Assembly (NCBI GenBank): GCA_944384505.1
Contig: CALWTQ010000009.1
Span: forward strand, 1 to 64,000
DNA: 64,000 nt
Reading direction: 5' to 3'
Source: an uncultured Mediterraneibacter sp.
GTDB taxonomy: Bacteria > Bacillota > Clostridia > Lachnospirales > Lachnospiraceae
Below, one piece after another: positions 1 to 7,298 of this stretch. Under the pieces are notes generated by a model, which saw nothing but the letters and a program-made list of their open reading frames with translations, had not been told where the DNA came from and did not search any database. How positions within the stretch are numbered: the stretch's first letter is position 1; every line of letters begins with the position of its first letter. Position numbers and translations under genes: made by a program.

Positions 1-67
1 GAAATTTTCAAGGGTTGTTGTCTATTGTTCAGTTATCAAGGTTCCTGTCGTTCTTTTCAAGCGACAG
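1..67 (-). promoter_or_regulatory. rRNA operon leader (5' part)
   Basis: Read on the minus strand, this stretch follows the last of three rRNA-type promoters and carries a 'CCTTGATAACTGAACAA' type box and a 'CCTTGAAAATTTC' box. Such boxes are common just ahead of, or between, rRNA genes in Firmicutes. No rRNA sequence itself is in the window, so the gene should start to the left of position 1. Identification rests on the box plus the promoters, not on rRNA sequence. Confidence 0.6.
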
Positions 68-74
68 CTTTGAT

Positions 75-103
75 ATTCTATCAAATCCGTTCCGCTTTGT
101 CAA
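75..103 (-). promoter_or_regulatory. rRNA promoter, proximal
   Basis: Minus-strand TTGACA (98-103), 17-bp spacer, TAGAAT (75-80). It is followed after 7 nt by CTGTCGCT (60-67), a sequence that also follows the two upstream promoters. A near-consensus promoter like this, in tandem with two others, is typical of stable RNA operons. Confidence 0.8.
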
Positions 104-171
104 GAACTTTTTTATTTTTCTGTTTCGCTTATCTGCTTTCCTTGCGGTCCGCTTCAAGCGACAGCCTGTAT

Positions 172-200
172 AGGTTATCACATCAGCACTGCGTTGTCAA
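172..200 (-). promoter_or_regulatory. rRNA promoter, middle
   Basis: Minus-strand TTGACA (195-200), 17-bp spacer, TAACCT (172-177). CTGTCGCT follows at 157-164 with the same 7-nt gap as in the proximal promoter, and the match continues for several bases (GCTGTCGCTTGAA in both). Confidence 0.75.
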
Positions 201-387
201 CAACTTTTTTCGTTGTTTTTGAAGGCTGCGTCCGGCCTCATTTCCAGCCGTCTCCCCTCCATTTTTCAGCCAACGCTTTCAGGCGCTTTTCTTCCCGCTC
301 TCCTCCCTCCGGACGTTCTGCCTCCGCATCTCCGGCCGGGCTGATTTTCTGCGGTTTTTCAAGTCCCTGTCCTCAGCGACAGGTGCT

Positions 388-416
388 ATCTTACCACCCC
401 CGGAAGTAATTGTCAA
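388..416 (-). promoter_or_regulatory. rRNA promoter, distal
   Basis: Minus-strand TTGACA (411-416), 17-bp spacer, TAAGAT (388-393). CTGTCGCT follows at 375-382. Upstream (417-597) is AT-rich with A/T tracts that could serve as UP elements. I see no gene in 1-597. Confidence 0.7.
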
Positions 417-597
417 TGTTTTTTCTGTTTTTTATTTATTTCAGACAATTCATACAATTCTGACAAATTTTGTTTTTACATTTCACTCATGTTTGCCGTT
501 TTTCTTTTTTGGATGTTTTTCTGATATTATACCGCAGGATACGGAAGAATGAAAAACCGAATCAATACGCAAAATATTCACGTCCAATAATCATACT

Positions 598-1761
598 TCA
601 CTTTTTTCTCATCGTCAGAACATACACTGCCAGCGCCAGCGGAACTGTAACAAGCAGTGCGGGATAGAACAGCCGGATATCCAAGTGTCCATAGAGGAAT
701 CCTCCAATCACCGGTCCCAGCGTCATCCCCAGATCCAGTCCGATATAATAAGTACTGTTTGCCAATCCTCTTCTCTCTTTTCCCGCGCGGAGAATGGCCG
801 TAGACTGGCAGACAGAACTCATGATTCCATAGCCTCCCGCCATAAACAGCGCAGCGAAAAACATTACAATATTATTTTTCATTAGTCCCAGAAGAGTAAT
901 TCCAAGGAGAGCGCTCCCGGCGCTTCCAAGAAGGAAAGTTCGGAAAGGCAGCCTGTCAAACAGACTTTTCAGCGTAAAGCGAAGGACAAGAAGCACAGCA
1001 GCATAGAGTGGGAAAAACAGGCTGACCTCCACCGACAGTTTTCTAGCCTCCGTATAACTCACAATAAATGACTGGGTCGCACAATATGGAATCGCAAACA
1101 GCATAATGATCGCGGCAATCGGGAGCACTTTCACTTCCACCAGCCGAAGGCCTTCCCGCTTTCCTTGCTCTTCCTGCGCGGATTTATCCCTGTGCCCCGG
1201 CTCTCCTTTATCACTTATAAACTGTATAATCACGCCAGTCAGCGCAGAAAAGATCAAAGCAATCACAAATGCCGTACGATAGCCGAACATCTGATATACG
1301 CTTACTCCGATCCCCGGAGCCACAGCCATTCCAAGCGCGTTCATCATCCCATACAGGCCCATGCCAGATCCGACCTTTTCTCTGGGAAGCATATTGGACA
1401 TCCATGTAGACATGCAGACCGAACAGCAGGCAAACCCCACACCGTTTATAATCCTCGCCGCCACAACCATCGCCGGAGATACAGACACAATATATCCAAT
1501 ACAGGACAGTGTCATCAGCCCCGCGCCTATGAAGGACACTTTATATTTACTGATTTTATCCGCAAGGTTTCCCACTAAGGGACGGCAGAACAGGGAACAC
1601 AGATTCATCATTCCTCCGATGATTCCCATTAGGGCGGCCGACGCTCCTATACTTCCGGAAAAACCGGTAATCAGAGGCGTCACCAACATCGGGCTTGCAA
1701 AATAAAAGAAGCTGGCCGCCAGAATCAATAAGATATCCTTTGAGTACATTTTCTCTCTCAT
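598..1761 (-). CDS. MFS transporter (drug/sugar efflux type)
   Basis: A 387-residue integral membrane protein of the major facilitator superfamily with about 12 hydrophobic segments. The cytoplasmic loop after the second segment carries a GNLADKISKYK stretch, the usual MFS motif A (G-x-L-A-D-r-x-x-x-k/r). The middle loop is charged (around residues 195-215). The substrate cannot be read from the sequence; the closest look is to small-molecule efflux permeases. The start is set at 1761 because AAAGGAAAA lies just upstream of that ATG; the longer frame has no ribosome site. It is a single gene, downstream of a short open frame with a strong ribosome site (1825-1899), and its own terminator is not evident. 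Confidence 0.85.
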   Translation of the reverse strand: MREKMYSKDILLILAASFFYFASPMLVTPLITGFSGSIGASAALMGIIGGMMNLCSLFCRPLVGNLADKISKYKVSFIGAGLMTLSCIGYIVSVSPAMVVAARIINGVGFACCSVCMSTWMSNMLPREKVGSGMGLYGMMNALGMAVAPGIGVSVYQMFGYRTAFVIALIFSALTGVIIQFISDKGEPGHRDKSAQEEQGKREGLRLVEVKVLPIAAIIMLFAIPYCATQSFIVSYTEARKLSVEVSLFFPLYAAVLLVLRFTLKSLFDRLPFRTFLLGSAGSALLGITLLGLMKNNIVMFFAALFMAGGYGIMSSVCQSTAILRAGKERRGLANSTYYIGLDLGMTLGPVIGGFLYGHLDIRLFYPALLVTVPLALAVYVLTMRKK

Positions 1762-1824
1762 ACGCTTTTCCTTTCCCGTTTTTATAATACATCCCTGTCT
1801 GACCGGACTTTGCATGTCATATTA

Positions 1825-1899
1825 TCATGATCCCAAAGAGATCCGAAATCCGGCCCGCAGGGCGTTTTCCCTATTAGTATATGCATATTTTCCGCACAC
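1825..1899 (-). CDS. possible 24-residue leader peptide upstream of MFS gene
   Basis: A GTG codon at 1897-1899 sits 7 nt after AAAGGAGG and opens a 24-codon frame beginning MCGKYAYTNREN and ending at TGA (1825). The ribosome site is better than that of the MFS gene. It could be a regulatory leader peptide for the exporter, or the remnant of a lost gene. No function can be assigned. Confidence 0.3.
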   Translation of the reverse strand: MCGKYAYTNRENALRAGFRISLGS

Positions 1900-1934
1900 T
1901 AATGTACCTCCTTTGGAACCGCGGTTTCTTATTG

Positions 1935-1969
1935 AAAAAAGAGAACCCCGCAAAACAGGATTCTCTCTT
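1935..1969 (-). terminator. terminator of the relA-aspS operon
   Basis: On the minus strand a stem AGAGAATCC / GGGGTTCTCT (one G-U pair) with an 8-nt loop is followed by a T6 run. It lies about 85 nt past the aspS stop codon. Confidence 0.65.
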
Positions 1970-2053
1970 AAAACATTGGCTTATCAGCCTGCGCTATTTG
2001 TAAACTATGATTTTCGAACCTTGCTCAGTACATGTCACAGCCGAGCTGCAGAT

Positions 2054-3847
2054 TTAATTTTCTTCTGCCACAACCGCCAGCCCCAGTTCCTCCAGCTGTT
2101 TTGCGTCCGCCGGCGTCGGAGCTTCTGTCATAAGACATGATGCGTCTTTTACCTTCGGGAATGCAATCACGTCACGGATACTGTCCTGTTTTGCCATGAG
2201 CATAACAAGGCGGTCCAGTCCATACGCCAGTCCTGCGTGAGGCGGCACGCCGTATTTGAACGCCTCCATAAGGAAGCCAAACTGGCTGTAAGCCTGCTCT
2301 TTTGTAAAGCCCAGCGCCTCAAACATCTTCTCCTGGATGTCGTCCTGATGAATTCTGACGCTTCCACCGCCGATCTCATTTCCATTAAGCACGATATCGT
2401 ACGCCTTCGCGCGCACTTTTCCAAGCTCTCCGGCGTCAAGCAGCGGAAGATCTTCTTCCATTGGCATGGTGAAGGGATGGTGCATCGCCAGATAGCGGTT
2501 CTGCTCGTCGCTCCACTCGAACTGTGGGAACTCTGTGATCCAGACAAAGCGGAATTCATCTTTATCCAGAAGGTCAAGTTCTCTTGCCAGCTCCACGCGG
2601 AGCGCCCCAAGAGAATCCCACACTACCTTATTCTTATCTGCCGCAAACAAAAGCAGATCGCCCGGCTCTCCGCCCATCGCGGAAACAAGAGCGGACATCT
2701 CATCCTCACTCATGAATTTGGCAAAGGAAGACTTCACTGTGCCATCCTCCTGGATGGCTGCGTATGCCAGTCCCTTTGCGCCGTAGTCTTTCACGAATGC
2801 AGTCAGTTTATCTATTTTCTTTCTCGGCATTGACCCCTGGCCTTTCGCGTTGATACCGCGCACGGTTCCGCCATTTTCAATTGCTCCTGTGAATACTCCA
2901 AATCCACATTTTCTCACAACGTCGGTCACGTCAACAAGCTCCATGCCAAATCGCAGATCCGGCTTGTCCGATCCGAAACGGTCCATAGCCTCCTGCCAGG
3001 TCATCCGCTGGATCGGAAGCTGTACATCCACATCCAACACTTCTTTAAATATCTTCGCCAGGTATCTTTCATTTACATCGATTACATCGTCCACATCTAC
3101 AAAGGAAAGCTCCATATCAATCTGGGTAAACTCCGGCTGTCTGTCCGCCCGGAGATCCTCATCGCGGAAGCACCTCGCGATCTGGATATAGCGGTCCATT
3201 CCCGAGCACATCAGGAGCTGCTTGTAGAGCTGCGGAGACTGAGGGAGCCCGTAAAAGCATCCCGGATGGATACGGCTCGGCACAAGGTAGTCTCTGGCGC
3301 CTTCCGGGGTCGTCTTTCCAAGCATAGGGGTCTCGATCTCCAGGAACCCTTCTTCTGTGAAGAACTGCCGGGTCAGAGTCATCACCCGGCTCTTCATCAG
3401 CAGATTTCTGTAAAGATCCGGCCTGCGCAGATCAAGGTAACGGTATTTCAAGCGCACTTCTTCCTTTGTCTTTGAGTTTTCTTCAATCGGGAAAGGCGGC
3501 GTCAGAGACTCTGAGAGAATCCTAAGCTCCTCCGGAATCACCTCAATCTCACCTGTCGCGATCTTATCATTCACCGCACCGGAGCGCTTTGCGACTTCTC
3601 CCACAACTGCCACCACATACTCCGAGCGCAGAGAGGCCGCTTTTTCAAGAAGCTTTGCATCTGTTTTTCCCTCTTCGCACACAACCTGGATGATGCCGGA
3701 ACGGTCGCGCACGTCAGTGAATACCAGTCCGCCTTTATTCCTGTTCTTCTGCACCCATCCCATGACAGTTACTTTTTCTCCTACATTTGCCGCTGAGAGC
3801 TCACCGCAGCGGTGGGTTCTCTTTAAGCCCTGCATCGACTCAGCCAT
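2054..3847 (-). CDS. aspS: aspartyl-tRNA synthetase
   Basis: A class II aminoacyl-tRNA synthetase of 597 residues, the usual length for the bacterial type. It charges tRNA-Asp with aspartate in the cytoplasm. Visible parts are the N-terminal OB-fold anticodon domain (~1-110), class II motif 2 with FRDEDLRADRQPEF, the bacterial GAD insertion (~290-420), and motif 3 with GLAYGLDRL near residue 540. It is the last gene of a minus-strand operon: its ATG overlaps the hisS stop by 8 nt, so the two are translationally coupled. Whether it is discriminating or also charges tRNA-Asn cannot be read here. Confidence 0.97.
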   Translation of the reverse strand: MAESMQGLKRTHRCGELSAANVGEKVTVMGWVQKNRNKGGLVFTDVRDRSGIIQVVCEEGKTDAKLLEKAASLRSEYVVAVVGEVAKRSGAVNDKIATGEIEVIPEELRILSESLTPPFPIEENSKTKEEVRLKYRYLDLRRPDLYRNLLMKSRVMTLTRQFFTEEGFLEIETPMLGKTTPEGARDYLVPSRIHPGCFYGLPQSPQLYKQLLMCSGMDRYIQIARCFRDEDLRADRQPEFTQIDMELSFVDVDDVIDVNERYLAKIFKEVLDVDVQLPIQRMTWQEAMDRFGSDKPDLRFGMELVDVTDVVRKCGFGVFTGAIENGGTVRGINAKGQGSMPRKKIDKLTAFVKDYGAKGLAYAAIQEDGTVKSSFAKFMSEDEMSALVSAMGGEPGDLLLFAADKNKVVWDSLGALRVELARELDLLDKDEFRFVWITEFPQFEWSDEQNRYLAMHHPFTMPMEEDLPLLDAGELGKVRAKAYDIVLNGNEIGGGSVRIHQDDIQEKMFEALGFTKEQAYSQFGFLMEAFKYGVPPHAGLAYGLDRLVMLMAKQDSIRDVIAFPKVKDASCLMTEAPTPADAKQLEELGLAVVAEEN

Positions 3848-5096
3848 TGTACACCTCCGTAATATCTGTATATCCCTGTTCTGCGAGCTGTTCCTTCTGG
3901 AACTTCTTGTTCTTCTTCATATTCGCAATCATCACCTGGTATCCTGCCTCACGCTCTTTGCGCGCTTCTTCAAGCACGGCGAGCAGCTTCTCCTGGGGCA
4001 GCTTCTTCTCCAGAAGGAACGCCTTCTTCGGCCGGCTTGTCGGAACTTTATATCCGCGTTCCATAAGCAGCATGACAATTCTCTCGAACCCGATAGAAAA
4101 TCCTACGGCCGGAGTATCCTGACCGGTAAATTTCCCGATCATCTTATCATAACGTCCGCCGCCGCCGACAGACCCGCCGAATTCGTCCATAGAAATCTCA
4201 AAAATCGTGCCGGTATAATAAGACATGCCGCGCACAAGAGTCGGATCAAAGCTCATCTTAAAGTCCGCTTCCTTCTCCTGCTCCACGCTTGTGATGATCA
4301 TTTCCAGGGAATCTGCCGCCTCAGGCGCGAGATAGCCTTCCAGTTTCTCCTTGCACATGCGTACGCCCGCCACATCGTTCGTAATCTCTTTAAAAAGCTG
4401 TAAATACTTCTCAACCGATTCTTCTGCATAGCCATTCTCCTTAAGCTCTGCCGCCACGCCGTCCAGTCCGATCTTGTCCATCTTATCCAGCGTAATGAAC
4501 ACGCTGTCATAGTCTTCCTCCGCGAATCCGCTGTAAGCCGCCATAGCCTTTAAGAAGCGGCGGTCATTGATGCGGATCGTAAAGTTGTGGAAATCCAGTT
4601 TCCCCAGAAGTGCCGTTGTAGCAAGGATCAGCTCGATCTCAGCTAAGTTGGACGGTTCTCCCAGAATATCAATATCACACTGCATGAACTGGCGGAACCT
4701 TCCCCGCTGCGGCCGGTCCGCGCGCCATACATTCCCCATCTGCAGCGCTTTGAAAGGAGACGGCAGTTCATTGGCATGGTTCGCATAATAACGGGAAAGC
4801 GGAACTGTCAGGTCATACCTTAACCCTCCGTCCACAAGATCCGCCTCTTCCTTCGCCTCAGCGATTTTTAATTTTTCACCGCGCTTTAAGATCTTGAAGA
4901 TCAGCTTCTCATTATCCCCGCCCTGCTTGCTGCACAGGTTTTCGATGTGCTCCACACAGGGAGTTTCCATAGAGGAAAAGCCGAAGCTCTTATATGTCTC
5001 TTTAATCAGACCGATGACATAATCCCTGATCTCCATCTCAGCGGGCATCATGTCTTTCATGCCGGTCACTGGTTTCTTTTTTAATGCCATAACCAT
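3840..5096 (-). CDS. hisS: histidyl-tRNA synthetase
   Basis: A class II synthetase of 418 residues that charges tRNA-His. Motif 2 (MGNVWRADRPQRGRFRQF) and the histidine-specific stretches around RGMSYYTGTIFE and GGGRYDKMIG are present, followed by the C-terminal anticodon-binding domain (~325-418). It overlaps the end of hemZ by 16 nt and the start of aspS by 8 nt, so it lies inside a tightly coupled operon. The hisS-aspS pair is common in Firmicutes. No T-box leader is seen between the genes; any control must come from upstream. Confidence 0.97.
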   Translation of the reverse strand: MVMALKKKPVTGMKDMMPAEMEIRDYVIGLIKETYKSFGFSSMETPCVEHIENLCSKQGGDNEKLIFKILKRGEKLKIAEAKEEADLVDGGLRYDLTVPLSRYYANHANELPSPFKALQMGNVWRADRPQRGRFRQFMQCDIDILGEPSNLAEIELILATTALLGKLDFHNFTIRINDRRFLKAMAAYSGFAEEDYDSVFITLDKMDKIGLDGVAAELKENGYAEESVEKYLQLFKEITNDVAGVRMCKEKLEGYLAPEAADSLEMIITSVEQEKEADFKMSFDPTLVRGMSYYTGTIFEISMDEFGGSVGGGGRYDKMIGKFTGQDTPAVGFSIGFERIVMLLMERGYKVPTSRPKKAFLLEKKLPQEKLLAVLEEARKEREAGYQVMIANMKKNKKFQKEQLAEQGYTDITEVYNG

Positions 5097-6619
5097 TCTC
5101 CTTTTCGTTCTATCATTTCATCAATCCTGCTGATATATTCCGTGATATTTTTCACGTTCTCCACATGAACCAGATCGATCTCTTTTCCCTTCTCTGTACG
5201 GATCGGCTCCCGCAGGAGGATCTTAGTCGAGGCTCCCGCTCCCGCCGCAAGGATCGTCTGCTTTTCTTCCATAATCAGTATATTGTAAATTCCTGCTTTG
5301 TCAAGTTCTGCATAACCCACATTTTCAAAATTCCCCGCGATATTCTTCTGGCGATACAGATAATAGGGTGCAAGTCCCATCTTCCTGGCACACGCCGCCG
5401 CATCGTCCACCATCTGGGAAATCTCTGTGTGAAGATCCGTGGTTCTTCCTTCCTGACCGAACCTTGCAGCCCGCTTAATTGCCAGCGAGTGAACCGTCAG
5501 GCTGTCCGGATGCAGCTTCTCTATCTGCGAAAGCGTATCTTCCATGTCTGCCGCAGCCTCCCCCGGGAGCCCTGCAATCAGATCCATATTGATATTGTCA
5601 AACCCAAGCTTTCTTGCCAGATAAAAGGCGTCATACACCTGTTCCACCGTGTGGCGCCGCCCCACCAGATCCAGCGTCTTCTGCTGCATGGTCTGCGGAT
5701 TGATCGAGATCCGCGTCACAGGATGCCTCCGCAGCGCCAGGAGCTTCTCCTCTGTAATACTATCCGGTCTTCCCGCCTCGACAGTAAATTCCACCGTCCG
5801 GCTTAAGTCAAAGCATTCCTCAATCACTGTGAGCAGCCGGTCAAGCTGATGCGCTTCCAGTGTAGTGGGCGTTCCCCCGCCAATATAAACAGTATCCGGC
5901 GCCCTGTCTCCCGACATCTCGCCGATAGCCCGGAGCTCTTTTTCCAGGGCTTCCAGATAGCTCTCCACCCGGTCTTTCCACACATCGATGGGAGATGAAC
6001 TGAACGAACAGTAGGAGCACACACTGGGACAGAACGGGATTCCCACGTACAGGCTGAATCCGCCCTTATGCCTGAGCCGGGAGAGAAGTTCTTTCTCCCT
6101 GCAAGCGACTTCATAACCCAGTTCTGCTTTTTCCCGGGTCACAAAATATTCTTTCTCCAGAAATCCTGTGATTTCTTCCCTGGTTTTCCCGCTTTCCACC
6201 ATCTGCATGATCAGTTTGGTGGGCCGGACGCCCGTCAGTGTTCCCCACGCAAGCGGACGCCCTGTCTCTTTCAAAAGATACCGGTATAACTGTCGGGTCA
6301 CTGCACGTTTTTCCGCCTGCCCCATCTCTTCCTCAGAGATGTTCCGAAAGGCCTCCGCCTTACCGGATACACTAACGCTTCCGCCCCGGCCATCCGGGAT
6401 CCCCTGCGGAAGTCCATGTGGAAGTTCGTCCGCGATTTCTTCCCGGGCAATGGAAAAGCAAGACCCTCCCGGGAGATATAGCTCCACGAGAGATTCCTGC
6501 TTTTCATCCACCTTCTGTGTGATCTCTTCATTTGGGAAAAATGCTTTTGTAATGTGGTATACATTATAAGTGAATTTATTCTTTTTACATGCGATTTCGA
6601 TCATGACGCCCCCACTCAC
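5081..6619 (-). CDS. hemZ: HemZ-type radical SAM coproporphyrinogen dehydrogenase
   Basis: A radical SAM protein of 512 residues with the CxxxCxxC cluster at Cys197, Cys201 and Cys204 (PFCPSVCSYCSF), followed by the GGGTPT stretch that helps bind SAM. An N-terminal region of ~190 residues is typical of the HemZ branch. HemZ was described as an oxygen-independent coproporphyrinogen III oxidase-like enzyme in Bacillus; many members have uncertain activity. The ATG at 6619 overlaps the upstream stop as ATGA; an internal ATG at 6604 is an alternative start. It sits in the relA-MBL-hemZ-hisS-aspS operon, an order often seen in Lachnospiraceae. Confidence 0.88.
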   Translation of the reverse strand: MSGGVMIEIACKKNKFTYNVYHITKAFFPNEEITQKVDEKQESLVELYLPGGSCFSIAREEIADELPHGLPQGIPDGRGGSVSVSGKAEAFRNISEEEMGQAEKRAVTRQLYRYLLKETGRPLAWGTLTGVRPTKLIMQMVESGKTREEITGFLEKEYFVTREKAELGYEVACREKELLSRLRHKGGFSLYVGIPFCPSVCSYCSFSSSPIDVWKDRVESYLEALEKELRAIGEMSGDRAPDTVYIGGGTPTTLEAHQLDRLLTVIEECFDLSRTVEFTVEAGRPDSITEEKLLALRRHPVTRISINPQTMQQKTLDLVGRRHTVEQVYDAFYLARKLGFDNINMDLIAGLPGEAAADMEDTLSQIEKLHPDSLTVHSLAIKRAARFGQEGRTTDLHTEISQMVDDAAACARKMGLAPYYLYRQKNIAGNFENVGYAELDKAGIYNILIMEEKQTILAAGAGASTKILLREPIRTEKGKEIDLVHVENVKNITEYISRIDEMIERKGEWLWH

Positions 6620-7242
6620 AGAAACGGATTGTACTTCTTCTCATATCCTATCTCAGTCTCTTCCATGTGTCCCGGATACACTTTTGTCTCATCCGGCAGG
6701 ACAAACAGCTTCTCGCGAATCGAACGGACAAGCTGTCCCATACTTCCTGTTGGGAGATCTGTCCTGCCCACTGAGGCGTGAAAAAGTGTGTCCCCGCTGA
6801 ACAGAACGCCTTCATCCGGAAGATAATAGCAGCATCCGCCGGAAGTGTGTCCCGGAGTGTGGAGCACCCGGATCTGAAATCCCGCAATCTCCATCTCCTG
6901 TCCGTCGTCCATGTACTGCGCACCGGAAAAAGTATACGGGCTGCCCAGCATAGTCGCGGAAGAATTCATATAAGCATCTTCGAGCAGTTCCTTTTCTCCC
7001 GTATATGCATAGACCGGGACATGGAAAGCTTTTATAACGCCGTCCACTCCCATGATGTGGTCAAAGTGGCCGTGCGTCAGAAGCACGGCCTTCACCGTCA
7101 GCCCCTCATTTGTAATATGGCTTACCAGCTCTGGCGGGCAAGCCGCCGGATCAATCAGAAAGCACTCCTTGTTCTCTTCATTTCTTGCAATATAAGTGTT
7201 CGTCCCTACCGGGCCGAGTACAAATTTCTCTATCTTTATCAC
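6616..7242 (-). CDS. MBL-fold metallohydrolase (glyoxalase II-like)
   Basis: A 208-residue cytoplasmic metallo-beta-lactamase-fold hydrolase. The metal-binding HxHxDH motif is at His57-His62 (THGHFDH), with a further HTPGHT histidine motif and a CFSGDTLF-like aspartate region. Members of this short group act on thioesters such as S-lactoylglutathione or unknown substrates; without a glutathione system in a Clostridium the true substrate is open. It lies between relA and hemZ, overlaps hemZ by 4 nt, and is probably co-transcribed with them. Confidence 0.88.
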   Translation of the reverse strand: MIKIEKFVLGPVGTNTYIARNEENKECFLIDPAACPPELVSHITNEGLTVKAVLLTHGHFDHIMGVDGVIKAFHVPVYAYTGEKELLEDAYMNSSATMLGSPYTFSGAQYMDDGQEMEIAGFQIRVLHTPGHTSGGCCYYLPDEGVLFSGDTLFHASVGRTDLPTGSMGQLVRSIREKLFVLPDETKVYPGHMEETEIGYEKKYNPFL

Positions 7243-7298
7243 TTTTTTAGCTCCTGTTATCCCGTGGTATGGTCGCTGCCGACTATGCTTAAGCCTGC

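Noticed and set aside
1-597. Plus-strand open frames over the rRNA promoters
   Set aside because: They cross the promoters in the opposite direction, are rich in Phe/Ser/Leu as expected from T-rich DNA, and have no ribosome sites.
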